A DNA stretch of 64,000 nucleotides from Loripinus fragilis (Eukaryota; Mollusca; Bivalvia; Lucinida; Lucinidae): positions 66,434,253-66,498,252 of the forward strand of contig OZ026525.1 of assembly GCA_964019695.1 (NCBI GenBank). Reading direction: 5' to 3'. Under the pieces are notes generated by a model that saw only the letters and a program-made list of their open reading frames with translations, was not told the DNA's origin and made no database searches. This document shows positions 32,205-46,649 of the stretch, in pieces (the stretch's first letter is position 1; each line of letters starts with the position of its first letter). Made by a program: the position numbers and the translations under genes.

Positions 32205-33990
32205 AGGTATAGTGCGTCCAGCTAATAGAGACTGGGCGTGTCAGACAGAACGCTGTCAAACACTGTCAAATAAGACTAGTCTACAGCAAATTGGGTGTAA
32301 TAGCCTACACTGTATGTACTCTTTACTCATGCAACCAATTTAAGCGCAGACGACAAGGGTGACCAACTTTATACGTTAGCATGCCTGTTAAACGTTTATC
32401 TTTAGTATGCTTCTGGGGCCCTGCTGTATTTCATTTTCCGGGAAAGTTTTTGGGGGAGGGTAGGTTTGCACTTTCTTCAAATTCTGTCTGTATGGCAAAA
32501 CTGGTTTGATTTTTAAGCCTAATACAATAATAATAAATCACCAATTAGAATTAAGCGGGACAAGGGTTAAGTATTTTGATCATAAGAAAAGGGCATACAA
32601 ACATGAGATCTGGTCTGATCACATATCTGCAAAAGCCTCTTATAATCTTATTATGCGAGAAGCGAAAGCCCTGACGAGGTCATGCGTACACGCAGGCTCG
32701 TCGGAGTATTCGCCACACGCCAATGTAATAAGAACCATAATCTCGTGTGCTGACCAATTTAAAGTATTAATATTTCATTGCGGACCATTATTTTCTTTTC
32801 TTATTCAGTATTATAATTTGAATAGTTAAAATTTCGAAACATTGTCAGAGCGCATTTATCTAGACTAATCAGTCTCCTTGTTATCCAAATTAGTTCGAGA
32901 TGCCTTTTTCTCACAATGAGCTCAAAACTACAAGGTATAAACAGGTATAGTCCGACCAGTTAAGAGAGACTGGGCGGTTCTCAGCAAAGACACACCCCTA
33001 GACATTTCCATATAAAAATCGGTAAGACAAAGTTTATTTATTCACCTGTGAAACGCTCTACAGCTGTATACCTATATATACCTGTTGTTGTTTTGAGCCT
33101 ATTGTGAGAAATAGGCATCTCGTATTAATTTGGATAACAAGGAGACTGACTAGTCTAGATATATGCGCTCTGACAATGTTTCAAAATTTTAACTATTCAA
33201 ATTATAATACTAAATAAGAAATCAAAATAATTGTTCGCAATGAAAAATGAAAAAAAGAAAAATTGGTCAGCACACGAGATGATGATTCTTATCACATTGG
33301 CGTGTGGCGAAGGCTCAGACGAGCCTGCATGTACGCATGACCTCGCCAGGGTTTTCGCTTCTCGCATAAACAAAGTATGCAAGTTGAAGAAGACTCCAAA
33401 CAACTTTTAGACATTTAGTCTCTCTGGACACGCCATAATAAGCGATTATAATAGGCTTTTTCAAATATGCGATAAGACCGAATCTCATGTTTGTATGCCC
33501 TTTTCTTATGGTCCAAATACTTAACCCTTGTCCCGCTTAATTCTAATTGGTGGTTTAATATTATAGCATCAGACTTAAAAATCAAACCAGTTTTGCCATA
33601 CAGACATAATTTGAAGAAAGTGCAAAACTTCCCTCCCCCAAAACTTTCACAACATATCCATCCCAGAAAATGAAATGCAGCAGGTCCCCAGCAGCATACT
33701 AAAGATTAACGTTTACCAGGCGGCATACTAACATATAAAGTTGGTCACCCTTGTCGTCTGCGCTTCAGTTGTTGCACGAGTAAAGCGTACATAGGATATT
33801 ACACCCCCATTTACTGTAGACTAGTCTTATTTGACAGTGTATGACAGCGTTCTGTCTGACACGCCCAGTCTCTATTAGCTGGACGCACTATATACAGCTG
33901 TAAAGCGTTTCACAGGTGAATAAATTCACTCTGTCTTACCGATTTTTATACGGAAATGTCCAAGGGTGTCTCTGAACTGGTCAGACTATA
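32205..33990. mobile_element. ~1.7-kb inverted-repeat (foldback) element
   Basis: The left arm from 'agtgcgtccagctaatagag' (32211) pairs with the right arm ending 'ctattagctggacgcact' (33889). Pairing continues via 'gacagaacgctgtca', 'aataagactagtctaca', 'gttaagtatttt'/'aaatacttaac', 'gcgagaagcgaaa', 'cattgtcagagcgcat' and 'tccttgttatccaaatta' to a loop near 33010-33070. A further unit ('ccgaccagttaagaga' to 'acagctgtata') is at 32945-33070 and, reversed, at 33895-33990. Arms are about 740-820 bp. No transposase is visible. Confidence 0.85.
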
Positions 33991-34024
33991 GTTTTGTATT
34001 TGGCTTGACCCATGTACTCCATCG

Positions 34025-34375
34025 ATTAAAAAAAGTAAGTGAGTATGACCAGGAAATACCACAATCACAAACCGCAGACAACCTCATGGCACCGCAAGGT
34101 AGAGCCACTCAACCATCACGAGACACCAGGAAGACAAATTAAGCAAAGCAACCAGCTCACTCTTCCCCATCAAGATTATTGCAATACCAGAATGGACATA
34201 AAGTAACGTACAACAAAACATAGAACAATTACAGACTCCCCTTATGGGAATAACAATAAACAAAAGTAAACAACAACAGAACCACCGCTTTTAGAACGGA
34301 CAGCAGCCTAAGCCACAGGGGGGGCTTAAATACATTTTACTGGTACCAAACCTTCGCCCTAGATTCTGCTGTTTT
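34025..34375 (+). repeat. R1 repeat, near-complete copy
   Basis: Runs from 'agtaagtgagtatgaccagg' to 'ccttcgccctagattctgct'. This and 55806-56155 are the best references for the family. No coding capacity. Confidence 0.75.
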
Positions 34376-34379
34376 TGAA

Positions 34380-35665
34380 AGCCGCTGGTACAGTTTACTA
34401 GTAAAGAGACCTAGGCTTGATTCAACTTGCCAGATTAATTAGTTTGGTTAATCCCTTTTTTCAGTTTGATTTTAATTGTCTAGCTCACTTTGATTGATGT
34501 ACTTTATGAAATAATCCTGCATATACATGTTGAATAAATTATACAGATGTCATATACATGTATAATGTACTTAAAATATCGTTTTGTCAAGTTGTGGCAT
34601 ACCAGCATGCACATATCACGATGCATGTACATGCATGGTTCTGACGGCCTTAAATCTACATCAGCCATCTGTTACAATTTTGCATATGTAATGTTCCTGA
34701 TGAGTTACTTGCTTGACAATGTGCAATGATTAAATTGGACGCACATTTTGACCTTATGAAGAATTTCTATTAGGCCTACATTAAAAGACCATACCTTCCT
34801 AGGGATTTGTATATTTTCAGAATGTTTACATATGGGATGAGACGCTCGGCTTTCATTGGTATAACAAAAGGTTTTAATACACATTTTTGATACATATATT
34901 GCAACGAAAAGAGTAATCTTCGCAAGTCATTACACTTGCTGCTTTTTACTTCGCGTCAACTCAGTCTCTCTGGAGATCGACTTTTCTTTCCATAGAAATC
35001 GGTTAGTAATTAAAAGTACATTACTATAGAAAATTGATGATTCCAACTACATTTTCAGCCGACATATTTACAGATGTTACTGTCTGGTATTTCAAAAGAT
35101 CTTCATGATCAAAGCAAACGGACCAGACATGAGCATTTGGTATTCATCGAAATGTTGAGAAGCTAAGACTCAGATGAGCCTACGCATCCACATCGACTCG
35201 CCATAGCTTTAGTTGCTAGAGGAAAACTCATAATAAAATTTAGACTTCTAGCCCCCGCTGGATATGTGAAAATGGGCGTTTGAAGAGGACATACGAGATA
35301 AATACCCTAATTTCACGTACTTGCCAAAATACGAAATGAATATGTGCGCTTTTCGTGAGTAGCAGTTGTAATTTAAAGTACATTTACATACTGACAAATT
35401 ATATGATTATGATATGCTCAGGGATAACATCTCTCCCTATTTCGTTTCAGTCTTATATGCATTTATAACTACTGTATCTGGATATAGTAAAAAGATATGC
35501 TAGTTTTGTGATCCACAGTTTATGGTCATGATGGTACAAATGTAGAGTCGCATAGTTATGCTCAAAGCGAAACCTTGGTTCTCCTGCATGAGCCTGCAAT
35601 ACCTATGATTGGTCTACACTTCAGTTGGCATGTGTACTAGTCATGCTTACTGTCCGTCACATCGT
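34380..35665. other. No recognisable feature
   Basis: AT-rich. A weak resemblance to the 33.2-33.4 kb arm ('gatgagcctacgcatcc' near 35175) suggests an old repeat fragment. Nothing else supported. Confidence 0.35.
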
Positions 35666-35667
35666 GT

Positions 35668-35855
35668 TTTATTTGGTTTGATTGGTTACGTCCGAGTCAA
35701 CCATTTTTTCAGTCATGTGGGGATGGATCTTCCTGGGTTTAACCAGTACTAAGCAGATGATAACGTGTCTTGCTTAAGGACACATCGCAGTGCCTCAGGT
35801 GGAGCTCGAAGACGCAAACTCTTAAGCAATTTATCACTGAGCCACCGCGCTCCTC
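35668..35855 (-). mobile_element. tRNA-derived SINE family S2, reverse orientation
   Basis: Minus-strand reading begins 'gagcgcggtggctcagtgat' (A box), then 'gtcttcgagctccacc' (B box), then the S2 body ending 'ggttgactcggacgtaacca'. This is the most complete S2 head in the window. Confidence 0.8.
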
Positions 35856-36299
35856 ATCAAACCTTGTAAGCTTATTTTAGAAAGTGATAAGCGATATTTA
35901 AGGAATACAGACACGCAACAGATGGAATTGTAATATTGGCGTGTTTAAACCACGATTTGATGAAATCTCTTTTGAAAATGTGTAAATGAATATTTATAGC
36001 ATTCCAGTGAACCATTCGACGTCACCTGATGACGTTCCCAGGTAAAACGTCTTTGAGACGTGTTCGTCACTTCAAAAGCGTTACAAATTGAAGACGTCAA
36101 ATACGTTTGCATTTATTTTTCAAAATGTAAAAGACATAACGAAACCCTTTCATTAGTAGAGGAGCCAGTGTTCAAAAATGTCAAATATTAGCATTTAGGT
36201 ATGCCCCCTTTTTAGCAGAATTTCACTTGTTTTATCCTTTAGTACATAGTATAGGCAGTATGAAACCAGATATTGCACTCAATTTAAGTCTTGCAAACA

Positions 36300-39200
36300 T
36301 ACCTGTAACAGTGTGTTTAATACGTTACCCCTCATTTTCATAAAAAACAAAAATATGTAATTAAGTCTATTTAGGTAGAAGTTGAAATGTTTAAATCAAC
36401 AAAACATTTATGCAATCTGTAAGAACAGGCTATTCTCTACACATATTGATGTTTTTTAAAAGTTGTTTGGATCCATTATAATGTCATTTACGTTACATTT
36501 TCAACTATACCCTTGAAATTATTTATATTTTGTTAAAAAGTTTCATTTGGCAGAATTTTCAATATGTGTTTAACTTCAGGATAGCATGTATTTAAAGGAG
36601 CGTTAACTGACAACTTCAAAACTGCAAACAGATACGTTCTAAAATTAATACTTAGTCAGTTATAAGCTGTTTAATTAGATGACCATAGATAAAATTTTAT
36701 ATAAGTTTAGAACCTCTTGAGTTTGAAAATAAGCATGCAATTTTTTCTGTTAGCCTTTAAACACCTTATGATAATTGTTTTGATATCACCGACTTTAGAG
36801 TAATACTTAACAACATTGTTGAGGTAAAATATCATTTTTCTGTTCGATTTTCAATATGTAACGTATAAAACAAAGTTGAAGACAAACTGATATTGCTTAA
36901 TAGATTAAATTATACATCAATGGAAAGTTTATTTCATTAAAAAGGGGGAGGGGCTGTGTTTGATAGGCATGAAAAGAGCATTTGTTCCAAAAGAAGAAGT
37001 TATCAGTACTAATTAGGAGACTTGGTATATGGTTGTATTTTTTTCTTTTAAGAAATGGTATACTTCTTGACTTAAAAACAAAACACACTGTTTGCTAATT
37101 TTCTATGTTATGTCATGCAATTTATAAATTTATAAAATGATAAGTCTGATGCAACTTCTCAACTAGGATACATTCCCTTAAGCTTGTTCAGTCAAATTTG
37201 CTAAAGTAACATATATAACTATAAATAAACGAATTCTATATCATGATTGTATATTTGTCTCAACCGTTTTCCATTTTCAACTGAGCCTGAAAACCTAAAA
37301 CAAATTTAAGATATTTATATTTGCACATTTTTTTCTTTTAATTGAACAAAACAATCTAATAAGCTATTCAGAAGCAGCCAAATCTTTGTGTCCAACCTGT
37401 TTACACTCATCACACTATATAAAATAGTAGATAACATATTAGTTCTATCAAATCAGATTCATTTTTATTTTATGATAAAATATCTAAGAATTTCTTAAAT
37501 GATGTGTGGATGTTGGAAACTTTGTTTGTTGTTGTTCCTATTGGTTGTGGGAGTTTTGTATTGGGCCTTTGTATTCTAATTTGTTTCTAGTTCAGCAATC
37601 ATTTTGACAAGGAAGAGAGCTGGTTGCTTCACTTTAATTAAATTGTAGATAACTGTGTTCCGTGTCTCTTCCTAAAGGTGCAGTGGGTCAGTCAGGAGTC
37701 TGTGATTGTGACAGTCCCTAGTCATGTTCACTTATAGAAAGAAGACTTTTGCTTGCAATCTAGACAGCATCACTCCTTTCTGAATATATAAAATAAAATG
37801 TTGTTTACGTTACATTAAATCTAAGGAAACATAAGTGTTTGTTATCATTCATTCTTTAAGAGAGTGGCTCTATTATGCAAATTGTTTAAGCCACATCTAT
37901 TTATGCATAAATCAGAACTCAGAAGTAGACTTTTAAATTTATTCTAGTTATAAACTTTAATTTCAGCTCATTTTTAACATGGCTTTCATTGTTTGATTAA
38001 TGAAACTGATAGTCATTTTAACTTAACACTACTAATCATTTGTCAAAGCAATGCAAACTTTAAAACTGAATGGATTATTCAAAATAAATTATTGCCGTTG
38101 AAATTAGGAAAATCTTTCCTAAGGATGGGTTTTACATGGCAAGGCAGTTGTAATATCCAAGAAATCTAGATTTCTTAAGTTGTAATTTAAAATACCAAAT
38201 TTACTTGATAAAATTTCAACAGAGAAAATGTTTAAGCCATTTTCAACTAGGAAGCATTAAAATTACAATTTAAAAGATTATTTACATTGATCAGAATGTT
38301 GATAGGAATAGCAATATCTTAGAGTAAAAATACCAGTCATAAGATCAAACTTAGTTTTAGCAATTAGTGCTAATATAGCTGATGTTAAGTTCTATCATAA
38401 TGCCATAGCAGTCATTGGATCCCATTTTAAACAAACTGTTGCAGGGATCCTGTCAGTTGATTCCTTTAATGTGCGTCAAATAATGGATGAGTTGTAAACA
38501 CATCAGGGTATAGAGACAAAAGGCATACATTAAATTATCTACTGTGCTAATGAATTGATAATTATATGGACAATAGAGAAGGCACAATAGTTAGTATCAT
38601 TACTTACACAAATAATAAATTTACATGTAATGCTAAGGAAGTATGATAAACTTAACAAATAGTATGTTTGCATGTTAAATTTGTCTGTCGCTCTTTTTTT
38701 ATCAATCGTCTGCATAAGAAATTGTATTTCTTAGGATTTGTTAAAACATCATGATACATCCCAGATAGTGATAACATTGTCTTTATTGCCCATTGCACTA
38801 TATGTAAGTATGATACAGCATAGCATTTGTTGAGTATACTATCTGAACGTAATCTTTGAAAGTAGCATTAGTATGATTTTGTTTCTATTACATGAACTAT
38901 CAATATACCATAAATATAGCATCGTTTAACAAGTTGGTTCATGTTTTATGGGTATTAATTAGTTAGTTTTTAGGACTGAATGACGGTTGTTATGATTACT
39001 TATTGTGAGCGTTAAAAAATAAATAGCGTCCTGCTGAATAAAACAAACATTAAAGCAGATTCTATCACGTATGCTGATAAGCTATATAGCTAAAAAGCAA
39101 ACGTCTGCAAACAGTCTGGAATATATGATCAATCAAGTCCTATTATGGAAAGTTGTTCGCTCAAGGTCCTGATTATCGAAGTATAATCAACACTAACAAT

Positions 39201-40260
39201 GCAGGGGAGCTTTTCCAACTTATAAACTGACATGTGTCTGTTTCTAAAGTATTAAAATGGTAATTTAGAATAAATGCTGTCCTGTTTCATTGCTTCACAA
39301 ACGTGTAGAACCAGGCAACACAATGATTACAGTAATGATCATTATAATTTTGTTATATACGTTACCAACATAAATAATCCTCTTTTTCCAAAGCGGACAC
39401 GCTGTAGATACTAAAATGTTATAACCACAAGGATAGCTAAGGCGGGTGCTAAATCAGAGACAGAAATCATCACGATTTCCACAAACTTCAGTTTTGTTTC
39501 ATATGACACAGATGAAGGTATCTTTAATGTTTCACTTCTTGATTTGGACTTCTGCTTGGCATATCTTAGATTTTTTAGAGTTTTAAGGTATATTTTGTGC
39601 CTCATTGTTTTAAATATAGCTGCTGTATCGAATAACTGTTTATAAATGCATATATTTGATGGCTTTTACAATGTGTGATGGGTCTGACTATGTTACTGCG
39701 TGCTTTTTATTTATTCATTGAGCTGTTGACGGTGAAAGAAAATGTCTTGTATATTTCATTTAATGCCATTAAATGCATAAAAAGAAGCAAATACATGGTA
39801 GTGGCACAGATTTTAAAGAATCATTTAAGCTTTTTGAAACAGTTTATTTGTGAATAATAAATAGGTATACATGATTCCTAAAACATATACTCAATGGCAT
39901 TTATGTGCTTTATTTTTAAGTTTTCCCTTTAAATCAAATATGATTATGTTGATGTTGCATCTCATTCATATTAAATGTTTAAAAGTACAATATTTCCAAT
40001 CTAATTTTGAGTACTAAGATGGTAGTCAATTTCATTTTCACCTACTAGCTGTTTGAACGCATATACACATAACATTGCACAAAAATATTGTTTTAAAAGA
40101 AAGTAACGTATATAACAGAACTTCCAGGTGCCTTAACTAATATTATTATTCTGCTATTAAGCTGCATCTTATTAAAATATCAATCATAATGCTATGTAAG
40201 AAAACGATGCAAATGATAATAAAACTATACTAGGAGTTTCCTTGTCTAATGGTAACGTAT
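36300..40260. repeat. Old duplicated non-coding block, copy 2
   Basis: Collinear with 13200-19010 minus the 2.86-kb TIR element. It carries instead an R1 insertion at 37505-37740. Several small open frames (36897-37088, 39411-39605, 39675-39857) are not conserved in the other copy, so they are not genes. Confidence 0.65.
37505..37740 (-). repeat. R1 copy, reverse orientation
   Basis: 'gttgttgttcctattg', 'ttcagcaatcattttgac', 'gaagagagctggttgct', 'gcagtgggtcagtcagg' and 'agtcatgttcactta' follow the reverse R1 order. Confidence 0.6.
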
Positions 40261-41100
40261 TAGACTTGGCTATTGCATGGTAAATGCGCATTTCCATCAA
40301 AAGCTAATAGACATTTTATAATATATAAAGTAGCTAAGAAAATCTTAATGTACAAAATCTCCCTCCATAAGTCTTTTGGCAGCCCATGGCAAAGTAAACA
40401 ATAGTAATATTTTTGAATGTAAGTAACGTATATAACAATTACGTAAGGGTAAGCCATTTTAACTTCATGTCAGTTTGTTGCTTTTAATCAAGTTACTGTG
40501 AAGCAATATGCAGATAGAAGGAAATGTGACCTATCTGGTCTAAATAACTTTTCTTTTCAGTAATGTAGCGAATAGCCTACTAAATGAAGCCTGCATGAGG
40601 GTTGCTATGGTTACCCCATAAATAAACATCTTTTGCAAGACTTAAAATTTGTGCAATATCTGTTTTCATACTTCTGAAACACCATACTAACTGAGGATAT
40701 AGTCTAAAATTCTGCTACTTTCCGGCCACTTTTTTCCAAGTTTTGAATCTCTGGCTCCCCTACTAGCATGTGGACGTTTTTATAACGGTTAAGTTTGTGA
40801 TGGTATTCCCAAAGAAATAACTTCGTTTTTGTGTTCAAACTGTATTTAAAACTGTGCCAAAATATTATAAATCTGTAGCGAACGTTCAAGTTTTTGACCT
40901 CTCAGCACCCCCAAGTCCGACCACTGAGGCATGATTTAGGTGACAGAATGCGCATTTCTTTAAACATGTTTTATATCTTTAATTTGTGAGAACACACACA
41001 AGGTTTGGTATAAAAAATCTTGCATTTTACTAGCGCAAAATCTACGCCCTAGATTCTGTTGTTGTTAAAACGCAAAATTTTGTTTAATTTGACCTTACTG
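40261..41100. other. No recognisable feature; trace of R1 at its right end
   Basis: Mostly featureless AT-rich DNA. 'tctacgccctagattctgtt' near 41040 is the terminal block of R1. Confidence 0.4.
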
Positions 41101-41129
41101 TAAAGACATCAGCCCAGATTCGTTATTAG

Positions 41130-41775
41130 TGCAAACCTGGTATGACTCACATCCCAAATGCTACAAGCCAAATCACAAGGACAATGACCTTTAGAACATT
41201 GTTCCCATAAAATGCATAAGGCATCACATTTGACCTTGTAAAGTAGGTCAAGGTCAACCAAGAATAATCATTTGTGTAAACTTGGTAAGGCCTACATCAA
41301 CAATGCAACATACAAAGTCCCGAGGTCATCAGTTTTCTAGTTCTGGAGAATATTTCTAAAGTTTTTTTTTACCATATATGGGTGTGGCAGCTATCTTGGT
41401 CACGTGACCATAACAATTTGCATAAATGTTAGTTATCTTATCATAAGGAGTATTCATATGAAATTTGAGTTCAATTGGCTTAGTGGATTCTGAGAAAACT
41501 ATGTTTAAATATATTGATGGGACTCCAATATGAGCGACGTTGGTTGAAAGGTCAAAGGACAACCTTGACCTTTCGAGCTTATTTATAGCAATTGTCTCAT
41601 TGAGTTTAACATATCAAGTGAGAATAATGACTTAGGATTCAAAAACTATTTGTGTGTCGTGATTCCTTTTCTTTGATTCATCATAGTGTGTTAATTTGAT
41701 AAGAGTGTTTCTCCATGATGATACATTGCAATAGTTAAAAGGCTCCATGCGAGGTGAACATTTCTTGTACTTCAA
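41130..41775. repeat. Dispersed repeat with 'ggtcaaggtcaa' motif
   Basis: 'acaaggacaatgaccttt', 'agtaggtcaaggtcaacc' and 'caccatatatgggtg'-type blocks resemble repeats common in molluscan genomes (recalled, not searched). No coding capacity. Confidence 0.4.
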
Positions 41776-42130
41776 CAATAGCAGAATCAAGGGCGAAGAT
41801 TTGGCACCAGTAAAATGCACATAAGCCCCCCCCCCCCCCGGTGGTTTAGGCTGCTGTCCATTCTAAGGCGGCCTCGCTGTTGTTGTTGACTTGTTGTTTA
41901 TTGTTACTCCCATTGTGGGAGTCTGTAATTGTTCTATGTTGTACGTTACTTTATGTCCATTATAGTTTTGCAGTTATCTTGATCGGGAAGAGAGAGCTGG
42001 TTGCTTTGCATAGTTTGTCTTCCTGGTGTCTCGTGATTGTTGTGTGGCTCTTCCTCGCGGTGCCGTGGGTTTGTCTGCAATTTATGATTGTGGTATTTCC
42101 TGATCATACTCACTTAATATTTTTGGTAAG
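41775..42130 (-). repeat. R1 copy, reverse orientation
   Basis: Complete order from 'caagggcgaagatttgg' through a C-tract and 'ggtggtttaggctgctgtcc' to 'cctgatcatactcactta'. The frame at 41880-42209 is this repeat. Confidence 0.75.
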
Positions 42131-42314
42131 CCCACATCCTCCAATGCTACAGGACCATATGAACAAACTTTCGTTCCTGCGTCCTAAGAAGTATCCATAT
42201 GAAGTTTGAGTTCAATTGGCCCAGTGGTTCCAGAGTAGAAGATGTTGACGGACGGACGCTGGTCTGACTGTTATAATATTAGCTCACCCATGATCTTTTG
42301 GATCAGGTTAGCTA

Positions 42315-42670
42315 AAAATAGTAAGTATAATCAGGAAATACCACTATCATAAACTGCAGACAAACCCGTGGCACTGGGAAGAAGAGCCACACAACAATCA
42401 CGAGACACCAGGAAGGCAAACAAAGTAAAGCTTACAGCTCTCTCTCACTTCCCCATAAAGGCCATTGCAAAACTAGAATTGACACAAAGTAACGCACAAC
42501 AAAACATAAAACAATTACAGAATCCCATAATGGGGGTAACAATCAACAACGAATCAATAAATACCATAATCACACAATGTTAACCAACTCATGGTATCGC
42601 GAGAAAGAGCCGCAGAACACCAACAGGAAGACAATTAAAGGTAAGCAACGAGCTCTCTCGGGAAGCCAAT
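42315..42670 (+). repeat. R1 copy plus a second partial copy in tandem
   Basis: The first copy runs from 'agtaagtataatcaggaaat' to about 42560. A second fragment starting 'ctcatggtatcgcgagaaag' covers 42585-42665. Confidence 0.65.
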
Positions 42671-45645
42671 ACGTGCTCTTCTTGAAATAGGGTTTATAAA
42701 TATAATAATAAATCACACAATCACTATTAAAGCATTTCTTTTGTGAAAAAATGAAATCATAATCGATATATGTCGCTGTTTTAAACAGGTAAAGTAACCC
42801 TTTTTGGGCTTTCACTGTGTAAGACTACTTATATCTTATAATCGATTTTCTATTATCTGGTGAATGGAAATAACCATTGCTGCGTTCTATATACGTCGAT
42901 ACATGTACGTGCATGTAATGACGACGTTAATGACATCATTAACAAACGCTGACGTTGCACATTATGGTGCGCTATGTCAAACCAGCTCCACCTTCTATTG
43001 AATGTCGTTTATCTTATTTAATTCAAGAACCATTCATAATCAGACACTTCCAAGCAACCTTACTTAAAATTAGTTTACACCCAGTATTACGAGGAGAACA
43101 AATGATGAACACCGTAAAATGACACGAACAGATAAGGAACAAATGACACGAAAGGATCAGGAATAAAGTTGACTCATTCCTTAATGATTTTTATTTTTCG
43201 GTTTGCCATCGGTAGTACTCGGCTTTTAATTTGCAGGTAATAACTGAAACAGCGGATATTTTATCCAGTCACATACAACTCATTTGGGGCGCCGTGCTGC
43301 TATACCAATTGCTATATTTACAACTTTATTTTGCTTTACTTTCTCACAAAATAAATTGGTTTATATAGAAATTGGAGTATTTCGCTAAACAGCCAAAAAA
43401 AAAACAACAACAACAAACAGACACACATACACACACGCAGATTTGAGGACAACCAAGTTCTAGAACCGATTGCAATCGAGATCACTGATAATAATATGCC
43501 GATTTGGGCGCGGCTTACGCAGGTAGTGCACACTATTTGAAAGGATACTTCAGAATCGTTTCTCTGAATCAGAAACAGAATGAGAACCGAAAGGAATATT
43601 TACATATTGTCGCATCCTCATTGCCACTGTAAAACCATATATGCACGGCCTTATGGCCATGCAAATAACGTTGTATTGTGTTCCATTCATGGTACTCAAT
43701 TGTGATATCATCGTTTGAAAAGAAAAGCGTAGTTTACATGTACCATATGAATCAATCCATTAGATAATCGGCATTTTTGCATGCGCATTAATCACTCTTA
43801 AAACGTATATGTGCAGTTCATCCAGTGGGGCTAAATGTTTAACATTCGGGCTGAGTCCCTTTCTGTGCGCCGTCTTATGTATGCGAGTTGTGAGACTTTG
43901 CATATGCGCTTGCCTATACGACTAGATTTAAACCTGTGTTTTGTACAAACTATTTCCATACGCTGATGCCAACCAAAGAGTTGAAGTTATTTAAGTAAAC
44001 TCCAATGAGATGAATCAACATGAAAACAGCAAAACAAGTAAAACAACACATGTTTTAATGTTTATCATTTTCTATCGAGATATGCTTTAATTGCATGATG
44101 TGACATATTTATATTGTTATAAAAGAGTTTTTAGCCTTAATATTTGTAATGAAAACGAGGATTTTAGCTAAATAAGTTGGATATATACATATTTTGTACA
44201 GCTTAAATGTTATTATATTATCTTCATAGTCCATTGCTTAAAATGAGTGTGTGTGTGTGTTTGTTTAAAACATCCCAACTCCAAAAATAAAATCCCCCCA
44301 AATTTTCAGTTTTGGAAATGAAACATCGTTTCAAAAGGCCCATGAGGTTATGTTAGTTTTGGTCCTAAAATATTATACATAGTCTACATTTTAACGTATG
44401 ATAAGAAATTAACTTCTTGAACACATGATGTTTATCAGTCTGGAACACCCTTAAATGAAAAGTTGGTCATATCCATAAACAGAGCAGGCCTAGAGGTAAT
44501 AAAACTTGAGTACAGTTTCAGACTCAAAATGAAGCGCAATGATTGGGCTTTATTTTGAGTCTGAGAATGAACTCTAGTTTTATAAACTTGAGGCCAGGCA
44601 TATTGCCATAAAACGTTTTGATTTGTGTACATGTATATAATATTGCACATGCAAGCAGTTTTTGCACACATACGACTTTTCATCCGCGTTAAAAATGCAC
44701 ACATGTAAAGGATGTTAGAATCTGCATCGCATATCGTTTTCAATGCAATAATGTCGTTATCTTTGCTTCTGTTTTCTTAACATACTCAGTATCCTTCACC
44801 AAGAAGTACATGTTACCCTATGAACAGTGTGCATATGCCACTTAAAATTGTTTCATATCAAATATATTTCGCAAATTCCAGACAGTACCATGTGTCATCA
44901 TTCGAAAGATACAAAATGAATGTACTTTGGATATACTAGAATTATTTGTCTACATTGACTTGAGTGATATGTATATTCAATGACCTTTCTTTTAATCTTC
45001 GGGAATCCTCGTAAAATGTGATAAGAGATAGTACTTTGAATTCCAAAACAGTGGATTTGAGTCCAGTAGCATTTCGTTTTTTTCTTCTTTCTTTTTAAGG
45101 ATCATTGACACTTGCTATGGGTAAATGCCTATGATTTTCAGTAAAAATAAAAGTTTGTCAATCGTCCCTTTCTTCACTGTGAAGCTACCCTGACCTGAGT
45201 ACTTTATGACATTGAAATCCATTTTCCATATTAAATGCTTCAAAGGTGTAAAATTTTGGGTAGAACAATCAGTTTAACATTAACATATATAGAAACCAGA
45301 AAACATTTTTTAAAATATCATTCCCCCCGTGTGTCAGCAAAAGCTTTTGCCTGTATATGTGTTACCATATTTTACACATTGTATGGGAGTGGCTTGCTGG
45401 CACAAGGGGGGGAGGTGTTCATCAGCCCAAAAACCCAGGGCCTTAGCCCATAAAATGCCTTTTCCACGGAATAAGAAATCAATGATAGTAATGAAGTTCT
45501 CTAGAACCAACCTCCCAAATTGCTTTGTATTATGTGCTAATTTAATATAAAGTACATAAAGATTAAAAGTAGAATTAGCAAGGTTTATGCATTTTTTCAT
45601 AAGAAAAAAGCTCAGTGTTATTTAATAACACATTCTTTTGCAAAC
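42671..45645. other. Nearly 3 kb without a supported gene
   Basis: AT-rich. One imperfect hairpin at 44502-44582 ('agactcaaaat' against 'attttgagtct'). The open frames at 43336-43533, 44435-44743 and 45235-45600 are short, overlap each other on both strands and show no domain. Confidence 0.4.
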
Positions 45646-45649
45646 GTCC

Positions 45650-45865
45650 TGGACTAATCTATTTGCATGCTAGTTCATGTTTTTTTTCGTCTGCTGACTT
45701 TCTTCAAAATTAAGTCTTTTACAAATAAACCACCCAGGATCACCATCGGAGTGTCAAACAGTTTGGATCCAGATCAAAACCGAAATTCTGTTGGTCTTCA
45801 TCCTGGTTTGCAAAAGGCTATTGGCAGATGACAAAATTCTCCACTGGCATGCAAAGAGTTATAAC
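45650..45865 (+). repeat. Dispersed repeat R7, copy 1
   Basis: Direct repeat of 46650-46835. Shared blocks are 'tctgctgact', 'caaaattaa', 'cggagtgtcaaa', 'tggatccagatcaaaacc' and 'ccactg'. Confidence 0.6.
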
Positions 45866-46649
45866 AGGTTAATACTTTAGGGTTCAATATATTATCCAAT
45901 ATAGGTAGCTTTCATGTATATGTATACCATAAATATTCGGACACTTTAAATACATTTCGACATGCGATGCCTTTTAAACTAAGCAAAAGTAATATTCAAA
46001 GGATCTAGTTAGACTCAGTTTTACTTTTCAATGCTAAATGGGACACTATCATTCCTTCAAAAGTATTTATTTCTTTTGTTGAACTTTCAGTTTTGTAGTA
46101 TGTACGGTACATGTAGTAAAAATTGTACAGGTAACTTCTAAATTATCTGCCCAAAATCATTGTATTACAAAACAAATTTTGTTTTTAAAACAATTTCAGC
46201 AATTATAGTGTTTCGTTAATACTCTGCACATGATATCTTCAATAGAAATCACCATGCCTACCAAATAAATCAAGAAAAAGTGCAGAAATCACTCTTTAAA
46301 TCACTTTTCATTGTAATGAAATTTCAGACCCCCTCCCCTTTCTACCCGCCATATCTCTCGAGTGCGTAGGAATTTCGAAAATATTTTGCTAACTGCCTCT
46401 TGCCACTATTAGATTCACCTATTGCATTGATACTACATGCATCACACCAGAAGCTCAAAAGCAGAGTTCTGTGAATCAGAAAAATAGGCGTATGAGGCCC
46501 AAACCGTCAATTATCCTTTGCTAGTTTTTTTGTCTTAATTCTTAATTTTGAGTAGACATGGATCTGACATACGTTTTATTCAACACACGTGAATAATTTC
46601 TATAACTAAAGCCGAAAAGTAATAACTCCTTGCACGATGATTTTAATAC

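Noticed and set aside
32506..33403. Two similar frames on opposite strands (32506-32829 + and 33197-33403 -)
   Set aside because: They are the same sequence on the two arms of an inverted repeat, with no domain.
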